NCBI GenBank assembly: GCA_037721215.1
Contig: JBBJNV010000006.1
Span: 80,341 to 144,340, forward strand
Origin: Gemmatimonadaceae bacterium
GTDB taxonomy: Bacteria > Gemmatimonadota > Gemmatimonadetes > Gemmatimonadales > Gemmatimonadaceae
Length of the DNA: 64,000 bases
Direction: 5' to 3'
Position numbers and translations under genes: made by a program. Under the pieces are notes generated by a model. It ran no database searches. It saw only the letters and a list, made by a program, of their open reading frames with translations, and was not told the origin of the DNA. Positions 56,701 through 63,452 of this stretch are shown here, one piece after another (the stretch's first letter is position 1; each line of letters opens with the position of its first letter).

Positions 56701-56932
56701 GAACGATATGCGGGTGCTGCAGTCGCGCAGCGAGGCCGATCTCACGCTTGAAGCGCTCAACGCTCAGCCCTTCCGTCATCTCGGGCGGGAGGACCTTGAT
56801 GACCACCTTCCGGCCGAACGCCGATTCGGTGGCAGCGAAAACTCGAGACATTCCGCCCCCACCGAGCTCGCGCTCGATTTCATAGGTTGTTGCGAGGGCG
56901 GCCTGGAGCTGGTCCCGGAGGGGGTTCGTCAC
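53750..56932 (-). CDS. membrane Ser/Thr protein kinase with C-terminal TPR region
   Basis: 1060 aa. Kinase domain (about 17-290): glycine loop ELGGGGMSRVF, Lys46 in VIKVLPP, HRDIKPDN with Asp139, DFGVAKA (Asp156) and GTPAYMAPEQ. Hydrophobic segments at about 305-360 and 400-420 anchor it. An exported or cytoplasmic region follows with a FlgO/TolB-like segment (LLVTDFRAAGADSSLS, GYVVAVRLVDARTGD) and many TPR-like helices to the C-terminus. Such kinases are abundant in Gemmatimonadota. It heads an operon with pnuC, nadR and a membrane gene. Confidence 0.92.
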   Translation of the reverse strand: MTNPLRDQLQAALATTYEIERELGGGGMSRVFAATESAFGRKVVIKVLPPEMTEGLSVERFKREIGLAARLQHPHIVPVHAAGEINGIPYFTMPFVDGHSLRERLIKGRPLPITDTIGIMRDVAKALAYAHDKGVVHRDIKPDNVLLSGGSAVVTDFGVAKALSASKIQGPGGTLTQVGTSLGTPAYMAPEQAAADPDTDHRADIYAFGVMSYEMLTGRAPFHGRTPQKLLAAHMGERPEPIESIRADVPPLLADLVMRSLEKDPELRPQTAIELVRVLETVTSGGGHPAMPAILIGGQRRIATVLATYAAAVIGVAIVTRAAIISLGLPDWVFPGALVVMALGLPVILFTAFVHRGTHRALTEATVTPRGSPTRQSTMTRIAVKASPWVSWRRTFTGGAFALAAFAVLVTVFMTMRAMGIGPVGSLLASGRLAERDRLLVTDFRAAGADSSLSAVVTEAIRADLGQSSVVTVVPPSAVADALTRMQRNRNSLVDLAVAREIAEREGIKGIVDGSVTPLAGGYVVAVRLVDARTGDALASFRETIDGPSELLPTLDKLSGDLRGKIGESLKKVRANPPLEQVTTPSLEALRKYAEGMRAFDIEGDMPKAIAAFREAVAIDTAFGMAYRKLGVALGNSGISPASRESALEAAYRHRSRMTDVERYLTTGSYFFSGPGADRKRSVEAYEALLEIDSMNVAATNNLAIHLIERREFARAEALLRRPLTSGTARASLFVNMFDAQVRQRKFAAADSTAAMARRHFPENAGIRGLEIMGLVARRQFDSLERRAQWLRTNDSDAGNRAIAIYILRDIAYIRGRVSDGFRFNEEGLMMDEARGDPRKPFTWPLDSASVAVRHRDRHAHAAQMLDAALARTSFRSVPLRDRRYLDFATVYAMARRPDRARAVLAEFNSPATDTAYRRRNEPMHHAALAEIALAEGRPRDAITEFRIGDRRPDGPRDACVGCSREAFARAFDAAGMPDSAIAYYEGYLASPSPFSFQDEFSIAHVYRRLGELYDAKGDASRATLYYSAFADLWKNADPELQPKVAKVRERLAILRRAGG

Positions 56933-57055
56933 GGTTCCAAGTTAGGACTGAATCAGCCTTTGGGTAATTGCCTGAACCCCATAGCCACTGCATGAGCACG
57001 TGCAGGCTCTGATTCTTCCGATACGCGCTACATTAGAGTCGGATTTCCATCAAAC

Positions 57056-57594
57056 GTGAACACACCCGACTTCCGCGACCGCCTCCAGGCCACACTCGGT
57101 TCCGCATATACGCTCGCGCGCAGAAGCTCCAGTTGATCGGCAAGCAATCGCTTTGTCTCGAATTCATCCAGGGCCTTCTCGTAATGAATTCCAGTCCATC
57201 GAGCGCACCGGCTGTAATCGACAGGCTAAAGCAGCTTTCGCTGGCGGGGCCCAATGATTTCTTCTGGGATCCTCTGCACCTCGAGCTTGCGCGCCTGTAC
57301 GAGCAGCGAGGCGATGCCGCAAAAGCTCTAGATGTTCTCCGGCGCCGCAGGTACAGCTGGTCCGATGCCGACCCATTGTTGACGACTTACCTGCGCGAAG
57401 AGGGCAGGCTCGCTGCCAAACTGGGCGATCGCGGAGGAGCAACGCGTGCGCTTCGTCATTTTCTGGTTCTGCGGGAGGGCGCTGATGAAGCATTGCGGCC
57501 TCAATCAGACAGCGCGCGTGCGTGGCTTGCGTCGGTGGAGAGTCGGAGCTCCCGTCATTCTCATCCTCGGGGAATGACAGCCACTGCGTTTTAA
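57056..57594 (+). pseudogene. remnant of a second Ser/Thr kinase gene with large internal deletion
   Basis: GTG at 57056 starts VNTPDFRDRLQATLGSAYTLARR, the same N-terminal pattern as the kinase across the gap (DQLQAALATTYEIERE), but a TGA follows at 57134. In a different frame (57133-57594) comes a typical kinase C-terminus: LHLELARLYEQRGDAAKALDVL, YLREEGRLAAKLGDRGGATRALRHFL. Everything between, including catalytic and membrane parts, is gone. The second part might still be expressed as a 153-aa TPR fragment. Confidence 0.7.
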
Positions 57595-57640
57595 GACCAA
57601 ATTATATCACCGCTAATAACCACTTTTTGCCGCCCGTATC

Positions 57641-58588
57641 ATGATGAGAGCCTCAACGGCGCGCTCCATACTCGACGCCATCGGCAACACTCCGATTGTG
57701 GAGCTGTCACGTGTGGTTCCTCCGGGGTCTGCGAGAATTCTTGCGAAGATCGAATGGTTGAATCCCACCGGCAGCATGAAAGACCGGATGGCACTTTCGA
57801 TAATCGAAGCCGCCGCTGCCGGCGGACGACTGGCTCCGGATGGAACCGTGGTCGAATACACTGCCGGTACGACGGGCATCTCGCTGGCGCTCGTATGCGC
57901 CGCGCTCCGCTACAGGCTGGAGATAGTGACATCCGACGCCTTCAGCGAGGAAAAGCGAAGAATGATGCGCGCCCTGGGCGCAACCGTAACTGAAGTTCAG
58001 AGCGATAACCTTCGTATCACCGAGAGCCTGATCAAGGAAATGATCGAGACATCACGCGTGATCAGCGAGCGGCCGGGTCACTGGTGGTCGGACCAGCTCA
58101 ACAATCATGATGCGTTGGCTGCATATCACTCCCTTGGTGAAGAGATATGGACGCAGACTGACGGACGGGTGGACGCATTCGTCCAGGCGGTGAGCACGGC
58201 GCACTCCATCCATGGTACCGCGGAAGCATTGCGGCAACATAGGTCAGATCTGCATGTGACGGCGGTCGAGCCCGCGGAATCGGCGGTGCTGTCGGGCGGC
58301 CCCAGCGGCGCGCACAAGATAGAGGGAATCGGCATCGGTTTCATTCCCCCGCTATGGAAACCCGATGAAGTCGACGAGATCATTCCCGTCACGACGAGCG
58401 ACGCGAAGGAAATGACGCGGCGACTGGCTCGGGAGGAGGGACTGTTTGCCGGAACGTCGTCTGGCGCAAACGTTGTTGCGGCGCTTCAGGTTGCGAAGCG
58501 GCTCGGTCCGGATGCGACGGTGGTCACGGTCATGATCGATTCAGGACTCCGATACATGAGCACCGATCTCTATGCGGCGCCGGCGTAG
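57641..58588 (+). CDS. atypical PLP-dependent cysteine synthase-like enzyme
   Basis: 315 aa of the CysK/CBS fold family. PLP Lys47 lies in NPTGSMKDRM, and LDAIGNTPIVELSRV is the usual N-terminus. Two key sites differ from CysK: the substrate loop TSGNT is TAGTTG (about 74-79), and the glycine-rich phosphate loop GTGGT is replaced by VSTAHSIHG (184-192). The Ser near the C-terminus in GTSSGAN is kept. It may use another amino-acid substrate or have altered activity. It stands alone, with no serine acetyltransferase next to it. Confidence 0.8.
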   Translation: MMRASTARSILDAIGNTPIVELSRVVPPGSARILAKIEWLNPTGSMKDRMALSIIEAAAAGGRLAPDGTVVEYTAGTTGISLALVCAALRYRLEIVTSDAFSEEKRRMMRALGATVTEVQSDNLRITESLIKEMIETSRVISERPGHWWSDQLNNHDALAAYHSLGEEIWTQTDGRVDAFVQAVSTAHSIHGTAEALRQHRSDLHVTAVEPAESAVLSGGPSGAHKIEGIGIGFIPPLWKPDEVDEIIPVTTSDAKEMTRRLAREEGLFAGTSSGANVVAALQVAKRLGPDATVVTVMIDSGLRYMSTDLYAAPA

Positions 58589-58791
58589 CTGTTCGATCAG
58601 GGATGTTCGTAGAATCCGGTCACCTCACTCCTGATGGGATCGAAACGAACGGACGCATGTTCGGCCGCACCCTCGCAACAGCTTTTTCTATAGCAGCGCT
58701 CGGCGCGTCGACGCGTTGCATCATTGTCGCGGCTGATGGTCTCATTGCACGCCTCGGTCGTAGGAGCATCGATCGTCAGACACTGTGGCCC
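58589..58791. other. gap without recognisable gene
   Basis: About 200 bp between the cysteine synthase-like gene and the RelE-type toxin. A plus-strand open frame begins here but mostly runs antisense to the toxin and antitoxin genes. Nothing else is seen. Confidence 0.5.
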
Positions 58792-59052
58792 TCAACGCCG
58801 GTAGACGTCACGCCGATCTCCTATTCGAATAACTGTGACTACCAGATCGCGGTCAAGAATTTCGTAAAGGATCCGAAAGTGTCCTTGCCGAATGCGATAC
58901 TTGTCGTCGCCGCTCAGCTTCTCGACTCCGAATGGGCGCGGCTCACCGGAGAGTCCGCGGATGCGCTCGATGATGCGACGACGATCTTTTTCGGGAATCG
59001 CCGCGAGCTCTTTCGCTGCGCTCTTTGTGATGAGGACGTTATAGAGTGCCAC
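58792..59052 (-). CDS. relE: RelE/ParE-type toxin
   Basis: 86 aa, GTG start 14 bp inside the antitoxin gene. LITKSAAKELAAIPEKDRRRIIERI, then RPFGVEKLSGDDKYRIRQGHFRILYEI with the C-terminal basic residues IRIGDRRDVYRR is the RelE/ParE fold. RelE members cut mRNA in the ribosome A site; some ParE members instead poison gyrase, and sequence alone cannot separate these. Second gene of the module. Confidence 0.88.
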   Translation of the reverse strand: MALYNVLITKSAAKELAAIPEKDRRRIIERIRGLSGEPRPFGVEKLSGDDKYRIRQGHFRILYEILDRDLVVTVIRIGDRRDVYRR

Positions 59053-59269
59053 GCCGCTTCATGTCGCGGACCAGGTCCTCGAACGACATTCGTGGCTCTT
59101 TGGCACGGTCGCGAAAGCTCTTCAGGTCTTCTGCGTCTTCAGCTAATGAATGGCGTACCGCAGTGTTGACCAGATCAGATATGCTCGTGTCGGTTTCCGC
59201 AGCTTTCACCCGAAGGGCCTTGTGAAGCGGTTCCTCCAGATAGATCGTCGACCGTTTTGTTAGGGGCAT
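59039..59269 (-). CDS. ribbon-helix-helix antitoxin paired with the RelE-type toxin
   Basis: 76 aa. KRSTIYLEEPLHKALRVKAAE is a ribbon-helix-helix start, followed by a charged C-terminal tail (EDLVRDMKRRGTL) that likely wraps the toxin. The antitoxin precedes and overlaps the toxin, the usual order. An inverted repeat 11 bp upstream of its ATG is the likely operator. Confidence 0.85.
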   Translation of the reverse strand: MPLTKRSTIYLEEPLHKALRVKAAETDTSISDLVNTAVRHSLAEDAEDLKSFRDRAKEPRMSFEDLVRDMKRRGTL

Positions 59270-59280
59270 GCTTAGAAATT

Positions 59281-59296
59281 TAACGTTATGACGTTA
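59281..59296 (-). promoter_or_regulatory. probable operator of the RelE module
   Basis: Inverted repeat TAACGT / ACGTTA around a four-base spacer, 11 bp upstream of the antitoxin ATG. Size and spacing fit binding by a ribbon-helix-helix dimer pair, allowing autoregulation. Confidence 0.6.
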
Positions 59297-59409
59297 TAGC
59301 GTGTACGGTCTACGCAATACATGTAAGCAATCCAGCAGCAACCAAGAGCCTGTAAAAGGATTCGAATTCCCCGATGCCGCTGACAGCGCTTGACCTTTCA
59401 AGCACCAAA

Positions 59410-59437
59410 CATCCATATTGCATCCATTACGCATCCA
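59410..59437 (+). promoter_or_regulatory. three CATCCA direct repeats at 11-bp spacing upstream of the PIN module
   Basis: CATCCA begins at 59410, 59421 and 59432, exactly one helical turn apart, ending 13 bp before the antitoxin ATG. The repeat block overlaps a possible -10 (CATATT at 59414) downstream of TTGACC at 59390. This suits cooperative binding by Arc/MetJ-like antitoxins. A Shine-Dalgarno-like GGAGAAC follows. Confidence 0.65.
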
Positions 59438-59450
59438 CTGGAGAACAGTC

Positions 59451-59696
59451 ATGGCAACGCTGACCATCAAGAATCTTCCGGCTCCGCTCTACGAGCGGCT
59501 GAAGGCTCGCGCTGCTGAGAATCGGCGGAGCATTAACAGCGAAGCGATCCTGGCGGTAGAGCGGGCGGTGGCCGGCTTCGGCGCGCCGGAGCCGGAAGAG
59601 GTTGTGGCCGCCTTGCGGCGCGCGCGCCTGCGTCTCGATCGAGTCTTTCTGAGGGATGAGGCTCTGACAGCAGGACGGAATTCCGGACGCGCGTGA
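59451..59696 (+). CDS. FitA/VapB-type antitoxin
   Basis: 81 aa from the ATG at 59451, chosen because the Arc-type ribbon starts at once (MATLTIKNLPAPLYERLKARA) and a GGAGAAC lies 5 bp upstream. ENRRSINSEAILAVERAV completes the ribbon-helix-helix; the basic C-terminus binds toxin. The stop overlaps the toxin GTG (GTGA). Confidence 0.88.
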   Translation: MATLTIKNLPAPLYERLKARAAENRRSINSEAILAVERAVAGFGAPEPEEVVAALRRARLRLDRVFLRDEALTAGRNSGRA

Positions 59697-60094
59697 TCGT
59701 CGCCGATGCAAATCTCATTGCCTACCTGATTCTTCCGGGCGAACGGACTGAACAGGCGGAAGCGATTCTGCTCGAGGATGCGGTTTGGGTGGTTCCGTTG
59801 CTGTGTGTGAGCGAGCTCCGGAGCGTGCTGAACCGGTACATTCGGAGTGGAGATCTGACGCTGAAGCAGGCGGCTGCGGCGATGGAGCGGGCGGCCGGGC
59901 TCATCGGCGGACGGGAAGCGCCGGTGGATTCGCGCGAGGTTCTCGAGCTTGCCCAGCGGTCGGGGTGTTCAACCTATGACTGCGAGTATGTGGCGCTCGC
60001 CAATGCTTTGGGTGTGAGGCTGGTGACTTCTGACAAAGCGGTGCTGAAAGCATTCGCGAGTGTCGCAGTGTCTCCGGAAGCTTTCGCGAACTAA
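59693..60094 (+). CDS. vapC: PIN-domain ribonuclease toxin (FitB/VapC type)
   Basis: 133 aa. VADANLIAYLILPGE has the first PIN Asp, LLCVSELRSVL holds the Glu, and STYDCEYVALANALGVRLVTSDKAVLKA holds the final acidic residues (Asp in STYD and TSDK). All four PIN metal ligands look intact, so the enzyme should be active on RNA. Coupled to the antitoxin upstream. Confidence 0.92.
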   Translation: MIVADANLIAYLILPGERTEQAEAILLEDAVWVVPLLCVSELRSVLNRYIRSGDLTLKQAAAAMERAAGLIGGREAPVDSREVLELAQRSGCSTYDCEYVALANALGVRLVTSDKAVLKAFASVAVSPEAFAN

Positions 60095-60153
60095 ATCTCT
60101 TGCAAAAGGCCAGGCGGATCAGCCATCAGGTTGACGCGGCCGCCCCTGCTTTG

Positions 60154-61152
60154 TCAGATGCAATCAAGCGGCACGTGGTCAGGTCTCGCCGGTTTTACAT
60201 CGAAAGAGCCCAATCGCAGCCTCAGGAGTTCTGCGTAGTCTTTCGGTGCGAGCGAAGTACCTCCGTTCCGCCGGTTCGAACCTGCGTTCCATCTTCCGCC
60301 GAAGGCCGAATCAAACTTTCGAATGTCGAGATCGTGCAGGCTCGATCCTTCGGGTGCCGCCAGACCCAGCCAGATTTTGGAATCCCATATCGAGAGACCG
60401 TCGCGCCTGGTATTCATCAGAATGACCTGAGCATCCGGGAGAAGCGCGGGGAAGAGCTCACCGTCGAGCTTCTCCGTGAGGGTCGCGAATGCGATACCAC
60501 TCAACATGGTGAAGTCGCCGCGTGCAACTGCTTCCTGCGCAGCACTCCGCTTCCGTTGTCGCTGTGCGATTGCATTCTGTGCCCTTTCGTCGAGGGCATC
60601 TTCGCCGCGTTCGAGGTATCGCCGCACGAGATCATGAGAGTAGCGGAGATAGCTGGAGCCCCTTTCTTCAAGCGCGAACTGCGGATCAACTCGCAGGTTT
60701 TCGCTTCGTATATTGTCGAGCTCCTGAAGCATATCGGCAATGACATTCGCCTCGCCGGTATGGTCGGCAGCGATGGCGGCCACGCCAAGCCGAGGGTCGG
60801 GCGGTAACTCTCGGGAGACAATTCCGCTGCTCAGCACGCTGTCGCAATCGGTATGGCTGACGATGACGACAGAATCATCTGGCTCTTCGCCACATTTCGA
60901 CAGACGTTCGAGAGCGAGATTGGTGCTCGAGATCCTGCGTCTCATCGCAGAGGTCGGGGCGTGGTGGTCGATATTCACGACGCGACCGAAGCTGTATCCA
61001 CCCGTAACCGGTTCGGCATGTTCAGCGCCCGAGATGTAGAAATCACAGGCAAGCACCCGCTCGGCGCCTTTCGCCTGCTGCTCGATCCACTCGCTGGTGA
61101 ATGGGTCCTGATGTTCCAGGATCATGATCGGAAGCTTCGTTCGGCGAGTCAT
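60154..61152 (-). CDS. DHH phosphoesterase-like protein of unknown role
   Basis: 332 aa. DHH motif VNIDHHAP (residues 61-64), an acidic motif VSHTDCDSVLSSG (100-110), AADHTG (129-132) and a Gly/Arg-rich FGGRWNAGSNRRNGG (284-298) like the DHHA1 substrate-binding loop. In usual DHH enzymes the HxDxD motif precedes DHH; here it follows, suggesting permutation or a diverged family. DHH enzymes degrade short RNA, cyclic dinucleotides or pyrophosphate. ATGA overlap with the upstream gene makes a two-gene operon. No membrane segment; cytoplasmic. Confidence 0.65.
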   Translation of the reverse strand: MTRRTKLPIMILEHQDPFTSEWIEQQAKGAERVLACDFYISGAEHAEPVTGGYSFGRVVNIDHHAPTSAMRRRISSTNLALERLSKCGEEPDDSVVIVSHTDCDSVLSSGIVSRELPPDPRLGVAAIAADHTGEANVIADMLQELDNIRSENLRVDPQFALEERGSSYLRYSHDLVRRYLERGEDALDERAQNAIAQRQRKRSAAQEAVARGDFTMLSGIAFATLTEKLDGELFPALLPDAQVILMNTRRDGLSIWDSKIWLGLAAPEGSSLHDLDIRKFDSAFGGRWNAGSNRRNGGTSLAPKDYAELLRLRLGSFDVKPARPDHVPLDCI

Positions 61153-61991
61153 GATATTCCTGTCGGAAGCGTGTTCACGAAACCATCCATGAGAGGATGC
61201 GTTTCGATTCTGTCGAGAATAACGTCGGCATCGATCCGTGTATCAGGATCCCGTCGCAGTCCTGAACCGGACGCGGGCTCACCCCAGGCGGCAACCCTCT
61301 GGATCGGAACTTCGTGCGGGCGCGAGCAAAGGCGCAACAGGACATATCGCTCTACGCGTCTTAGTTGTGGAAGGAACACGTTTTCCATTGGCTCGCCCGA
61401 AAGAATGGATGCGAACAATTTCGAGTCATTTCCGTCAGGATACTGTTCCGCCCATGACGTGATGCGCTTCCGTTTATAGGCTGCGTCACCGATCGCCGCA
61501 ATGTAGAGTGTCAGCAGATAAACGTTGAAGAAGTGCCATTTCTCCAGGTTCACATCCATGAAAGGCTCGAGATCCCGGCAGTTCACGAGATGGATTACCG
61601 GAGCCAGCGTTCGCGCGACGTATCTGCGAAGCGATGAGTTGTGATGTGAGGAATTGCCAAGGCCGTGCTCCAGCCACTCCTTGTCCCGGGTGAGGGCAAA
61701 CAGGCCGGCGCGGAGATGCAGCGTGTTGTGCCAGCCATAGTGGAGATAGTCTCCCCGTCCCTCGGCGCTTTTGACGAAGCGTGCAATCTCGACCGCGAGA
61801 TCCTGTGGAAACACCTCCGGTGCGAACGTCATTGTCCACCCGAGAAAGGATGTGCGCAGGTCGTCGTGCGCGCTGTCCTCTCCGGCAGCGTCGAAGTTCT
61901 CCTGGTAAGCGTTGAAGTCGTCGTACAGGAGGTCCGCGACGCGGGCGTTCTCGATTTCGAGATCGTTCAGGATACGCTGGTGTTGAGTCAT
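61149..61991 (-). CDS. unknown protein, partner of the DHH-like protein
   Basis: 280 aa from the ATG at 61991; the open frame extends to 62072 but the extra residues look unstructured. Probably all-helical with no transmembrane segment or signal. His/Asn-rich segments stand out: YGWHNTLHLRAGL, GNSSHHNSSLRRYVA and EKWHFFNVYLLTLYIAAIGD. I recognise no family. Its stop overlaps the DHH gene start, and toxin-antitoxin modules flank the pair on both sides. Confidence 0.6.
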   Translation of the reverse strand: MTQHQRILNDLEIENARVADLLYDDFNAYQENFDAAGEDSAHDDLRTSFLGWTMTFAPEVFPQDLAVEIARFVKSAEGRGDYLHYGWHNTLHLRAGLFALTRDKEWLEHGLGNSSHHNSSLRRYVARTLAPVIHLVNCRDLEPFMDVNLEKWHFFNVYLLTLYIAAIGDAAYKRKRITSWAEQYPDGNDSKLFASILSGEPMENVFLPQLRRVERYVLLRLCSRPHEVPIQRVAAWGEPASGSGLRRDPDTRIDADVILDRIETHPLMDGFVNTLPTGIS

Positions 61992-62212
61992 GGTCGGGAT
62001 GGGCTGAATGGTGCCCGCGTGCTTCGCAACCGTATTGTAAGAAGGAGGTCTGACAATCGTGCTCGCCAGCATGAGTTTTGGGCGGGCCTCAACGACCTAC
62101 AACCAGCATTGGTTCCCGGGACCGCGACGACAGAAGCGGCAAACTGAACATCGTAGCGAGTGGTCAGCGGCTATCGGTGGTTTCTTTTCCCAGCCCTTGA
62201 CCTGCGTCAATT

Positions 62213-62233
62213 ATGTTACCATTTTGGTAACAT
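62213..62233 (+). promoter_or_regulatory. probable operator of the first HigBA module
   Basis: Perfect 8-bp inverted repeat ATGTTACC / GGTAACAT around five bases, ending 6 bp before the toxin ATG. A TTGACC at 62197 could be the -35. Position over the promoter fits autorepression by the HTH antitoxin. Confidence 0.75.
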
Positions 62234-62239
62234 CCTAGA

Positions 62240-62536
62240 ATGAACGTAATCACTCAGACACGGCTCCGCGAATTCGCCAGGCGTCACCCCGCTGCTGATT
62301 TGCCTCTCCGTGTTTGGGAACGTATGATGCGGGCAAGAAAGTACAAGAACCCTCATGAGCTCAAAGCGGATTTCCCGTCGATCGATTTCCTTGGAGACGG
62401 GAGAGTCGTCTTCGACATTGGGGGCAACAAGTTTCGCCTCGTCGCGAAGATTCTATACAAGCGCGGTTGGGTGCTCGTTCGTCACGTTCTCACGCACAAG
62501 GACTACGACAAGAAAACGAAGAATGGAACGCTGTAG
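62240..62536 (+). CDS. higB: HigB-type mRNA interferase toxin
   Basis: 98 aa. NVITQTRLREFARRHPAADLPL, then FDIGGNKFRLVAKILYKRGWVLVRHVLTHKDYDKK (seen in pieces) is the HigB_toxin subgroup of the RelE fold. Toxin precedes antitoxin, the usual HigBA order. An 8-bp inverted repeat lies 6 bp upstream. Confidence 0.92.
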   Translation: MNVITQTRLREFARRHPAADLPLRVWERMMRARKYKNPHELKADFPSIDFLGDGRVVFDIGGNKFRLVAKILYKRGWVLVRHVLTHKDYDKKTKNGTL

Positions 62537-62594
62537 GAGTATTGGGCTGGTGTAGCGACTTCGGGCTGTAACTCAACGACTGGAATTACCGACA

Positions 62595-63050
62595 ATGACA
62601 ATGACAACAACTGTGCGATCCACTCGGAAGGTGGCAGCGCGCCCCATCGACAAGCCGATTCGCTCGAGCGCTGCGCTTCGTCAGGCAATCGCAGAGCTGG
62701 ATATGCTCATCGATCAGGATCCTGAGGACGGAACTGCGGCGTACGATCGCATGGAGCTCCTCTCCATTCTCATCGCAGCTTACGAAGCCGAGCATCTCCC
62801 CCCGCTCGCCGACGTCACTCCACAGGAGGTCGTCAGGTTCATGGCTGAACAGAAGAATGTTTCGCCTGGAGAACTCGCAACCCTGATGGGAGGACGTAGT
62901 CGGCTGTCCGATTTCTACAATCACCGACGTCCTCTCTCGATGGGGCAGATCGTCAACCTGCGCGAGAAGCTCGGCATTCCCGCTGATCTACTGATCTCGC
63001 AACCCGCCAAGGCGCGCAAGCAACAGCGGGCTCTCGTCGGCACGCATTAA
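62595..63050 (+). CDS. higA: HigA-type HTH antitoxin
   Basis: 151 aa. The N-terminal half is acidic and helical (AIAELDMLIDQDPEDGTAAYDRM) and likely binds the toxin. The C-terminal HTH is in TPQEVVRFMAEQ, SPGELATLMGGRSRLSDFYNHRRP. Starts 58 bp after the toxin; ATG at 62601 is an alternative. Confidence 0.88.
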   Translation: MTMTTTVRSTRKVAARPIDKPIRSSAALRQAIAELDMLIDQDPEDGTAAYDRMELLSILIAAYEAEHLPPLADVTPQEVVRFMAEQKNVSPGELATLMGGRSRLSDFYNHRRPLSMGQIVNLREKLGIPADLLISQPAKARKQQRALVGTH

Positions 63051-63168
63051 TCGGCATAAAGCCTCTAGCCACTGCGCTGAATTCGCCGCGGCCATTCACG
63101 GAAACCCTTCAGGAATCGCGAGCATTGCTGCGCGGCGAGACGGTGAATTCTCGCCGCCGCGCTTCTCC

Positions 63169-63369
63169 ATGACACGATTGAGGATCAAGACATCAAACCG
63201 GAAGAAATCGGTACTCGAAGCGCTCAGAATCCCGCCGTCCAACCAACTTGAAGCGCTGAAGGGGGATAGGAAGCGGCAGTACAGCATCCGCATCAACAAG
63301 CAGTACAGGGTCTGCTTTCGCTGGACGGGTGCCGATGCGGAAGATGTAGAAATTGTGGACTACCACTAA
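63169..63369 (+). pseudogene. N-terminally truncated HigB/RelE-like toxin
   Basis: 66 aa, about 30 short of the family. The C-terminal half is excellent: LRIPPSNQLEALKGDRKRQYSIRINKQYRVCFRW and VEIVDYH (read in parts). The N-terminal strand and helix are missing, and upstream sequence in the other frames does not clearly restore them. It is probably inactive or a partial toxin. Confidence 0.7.
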
Positions 63370-63452
63370 GCGGTCGTAATCCGCTGCGGCAGATAGCAGG
63401 ATCGGGTTTTACAGTGGTTTTTCGGGCTTCAACATAGTGGAGAGTTACAAAA

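Noticed and set aside
58603..59169. Plus-strand 188-codon open frame
   Set aside because: It runs antisense to the RelE-type toxin and its antitoxin, both of which have clear family motifs.
60100..60807. Plus-strand 235-codon open frame
   Set aside because: Antisense of the DHH-like gene; no motif, and codon pattern follows the opposite strand.
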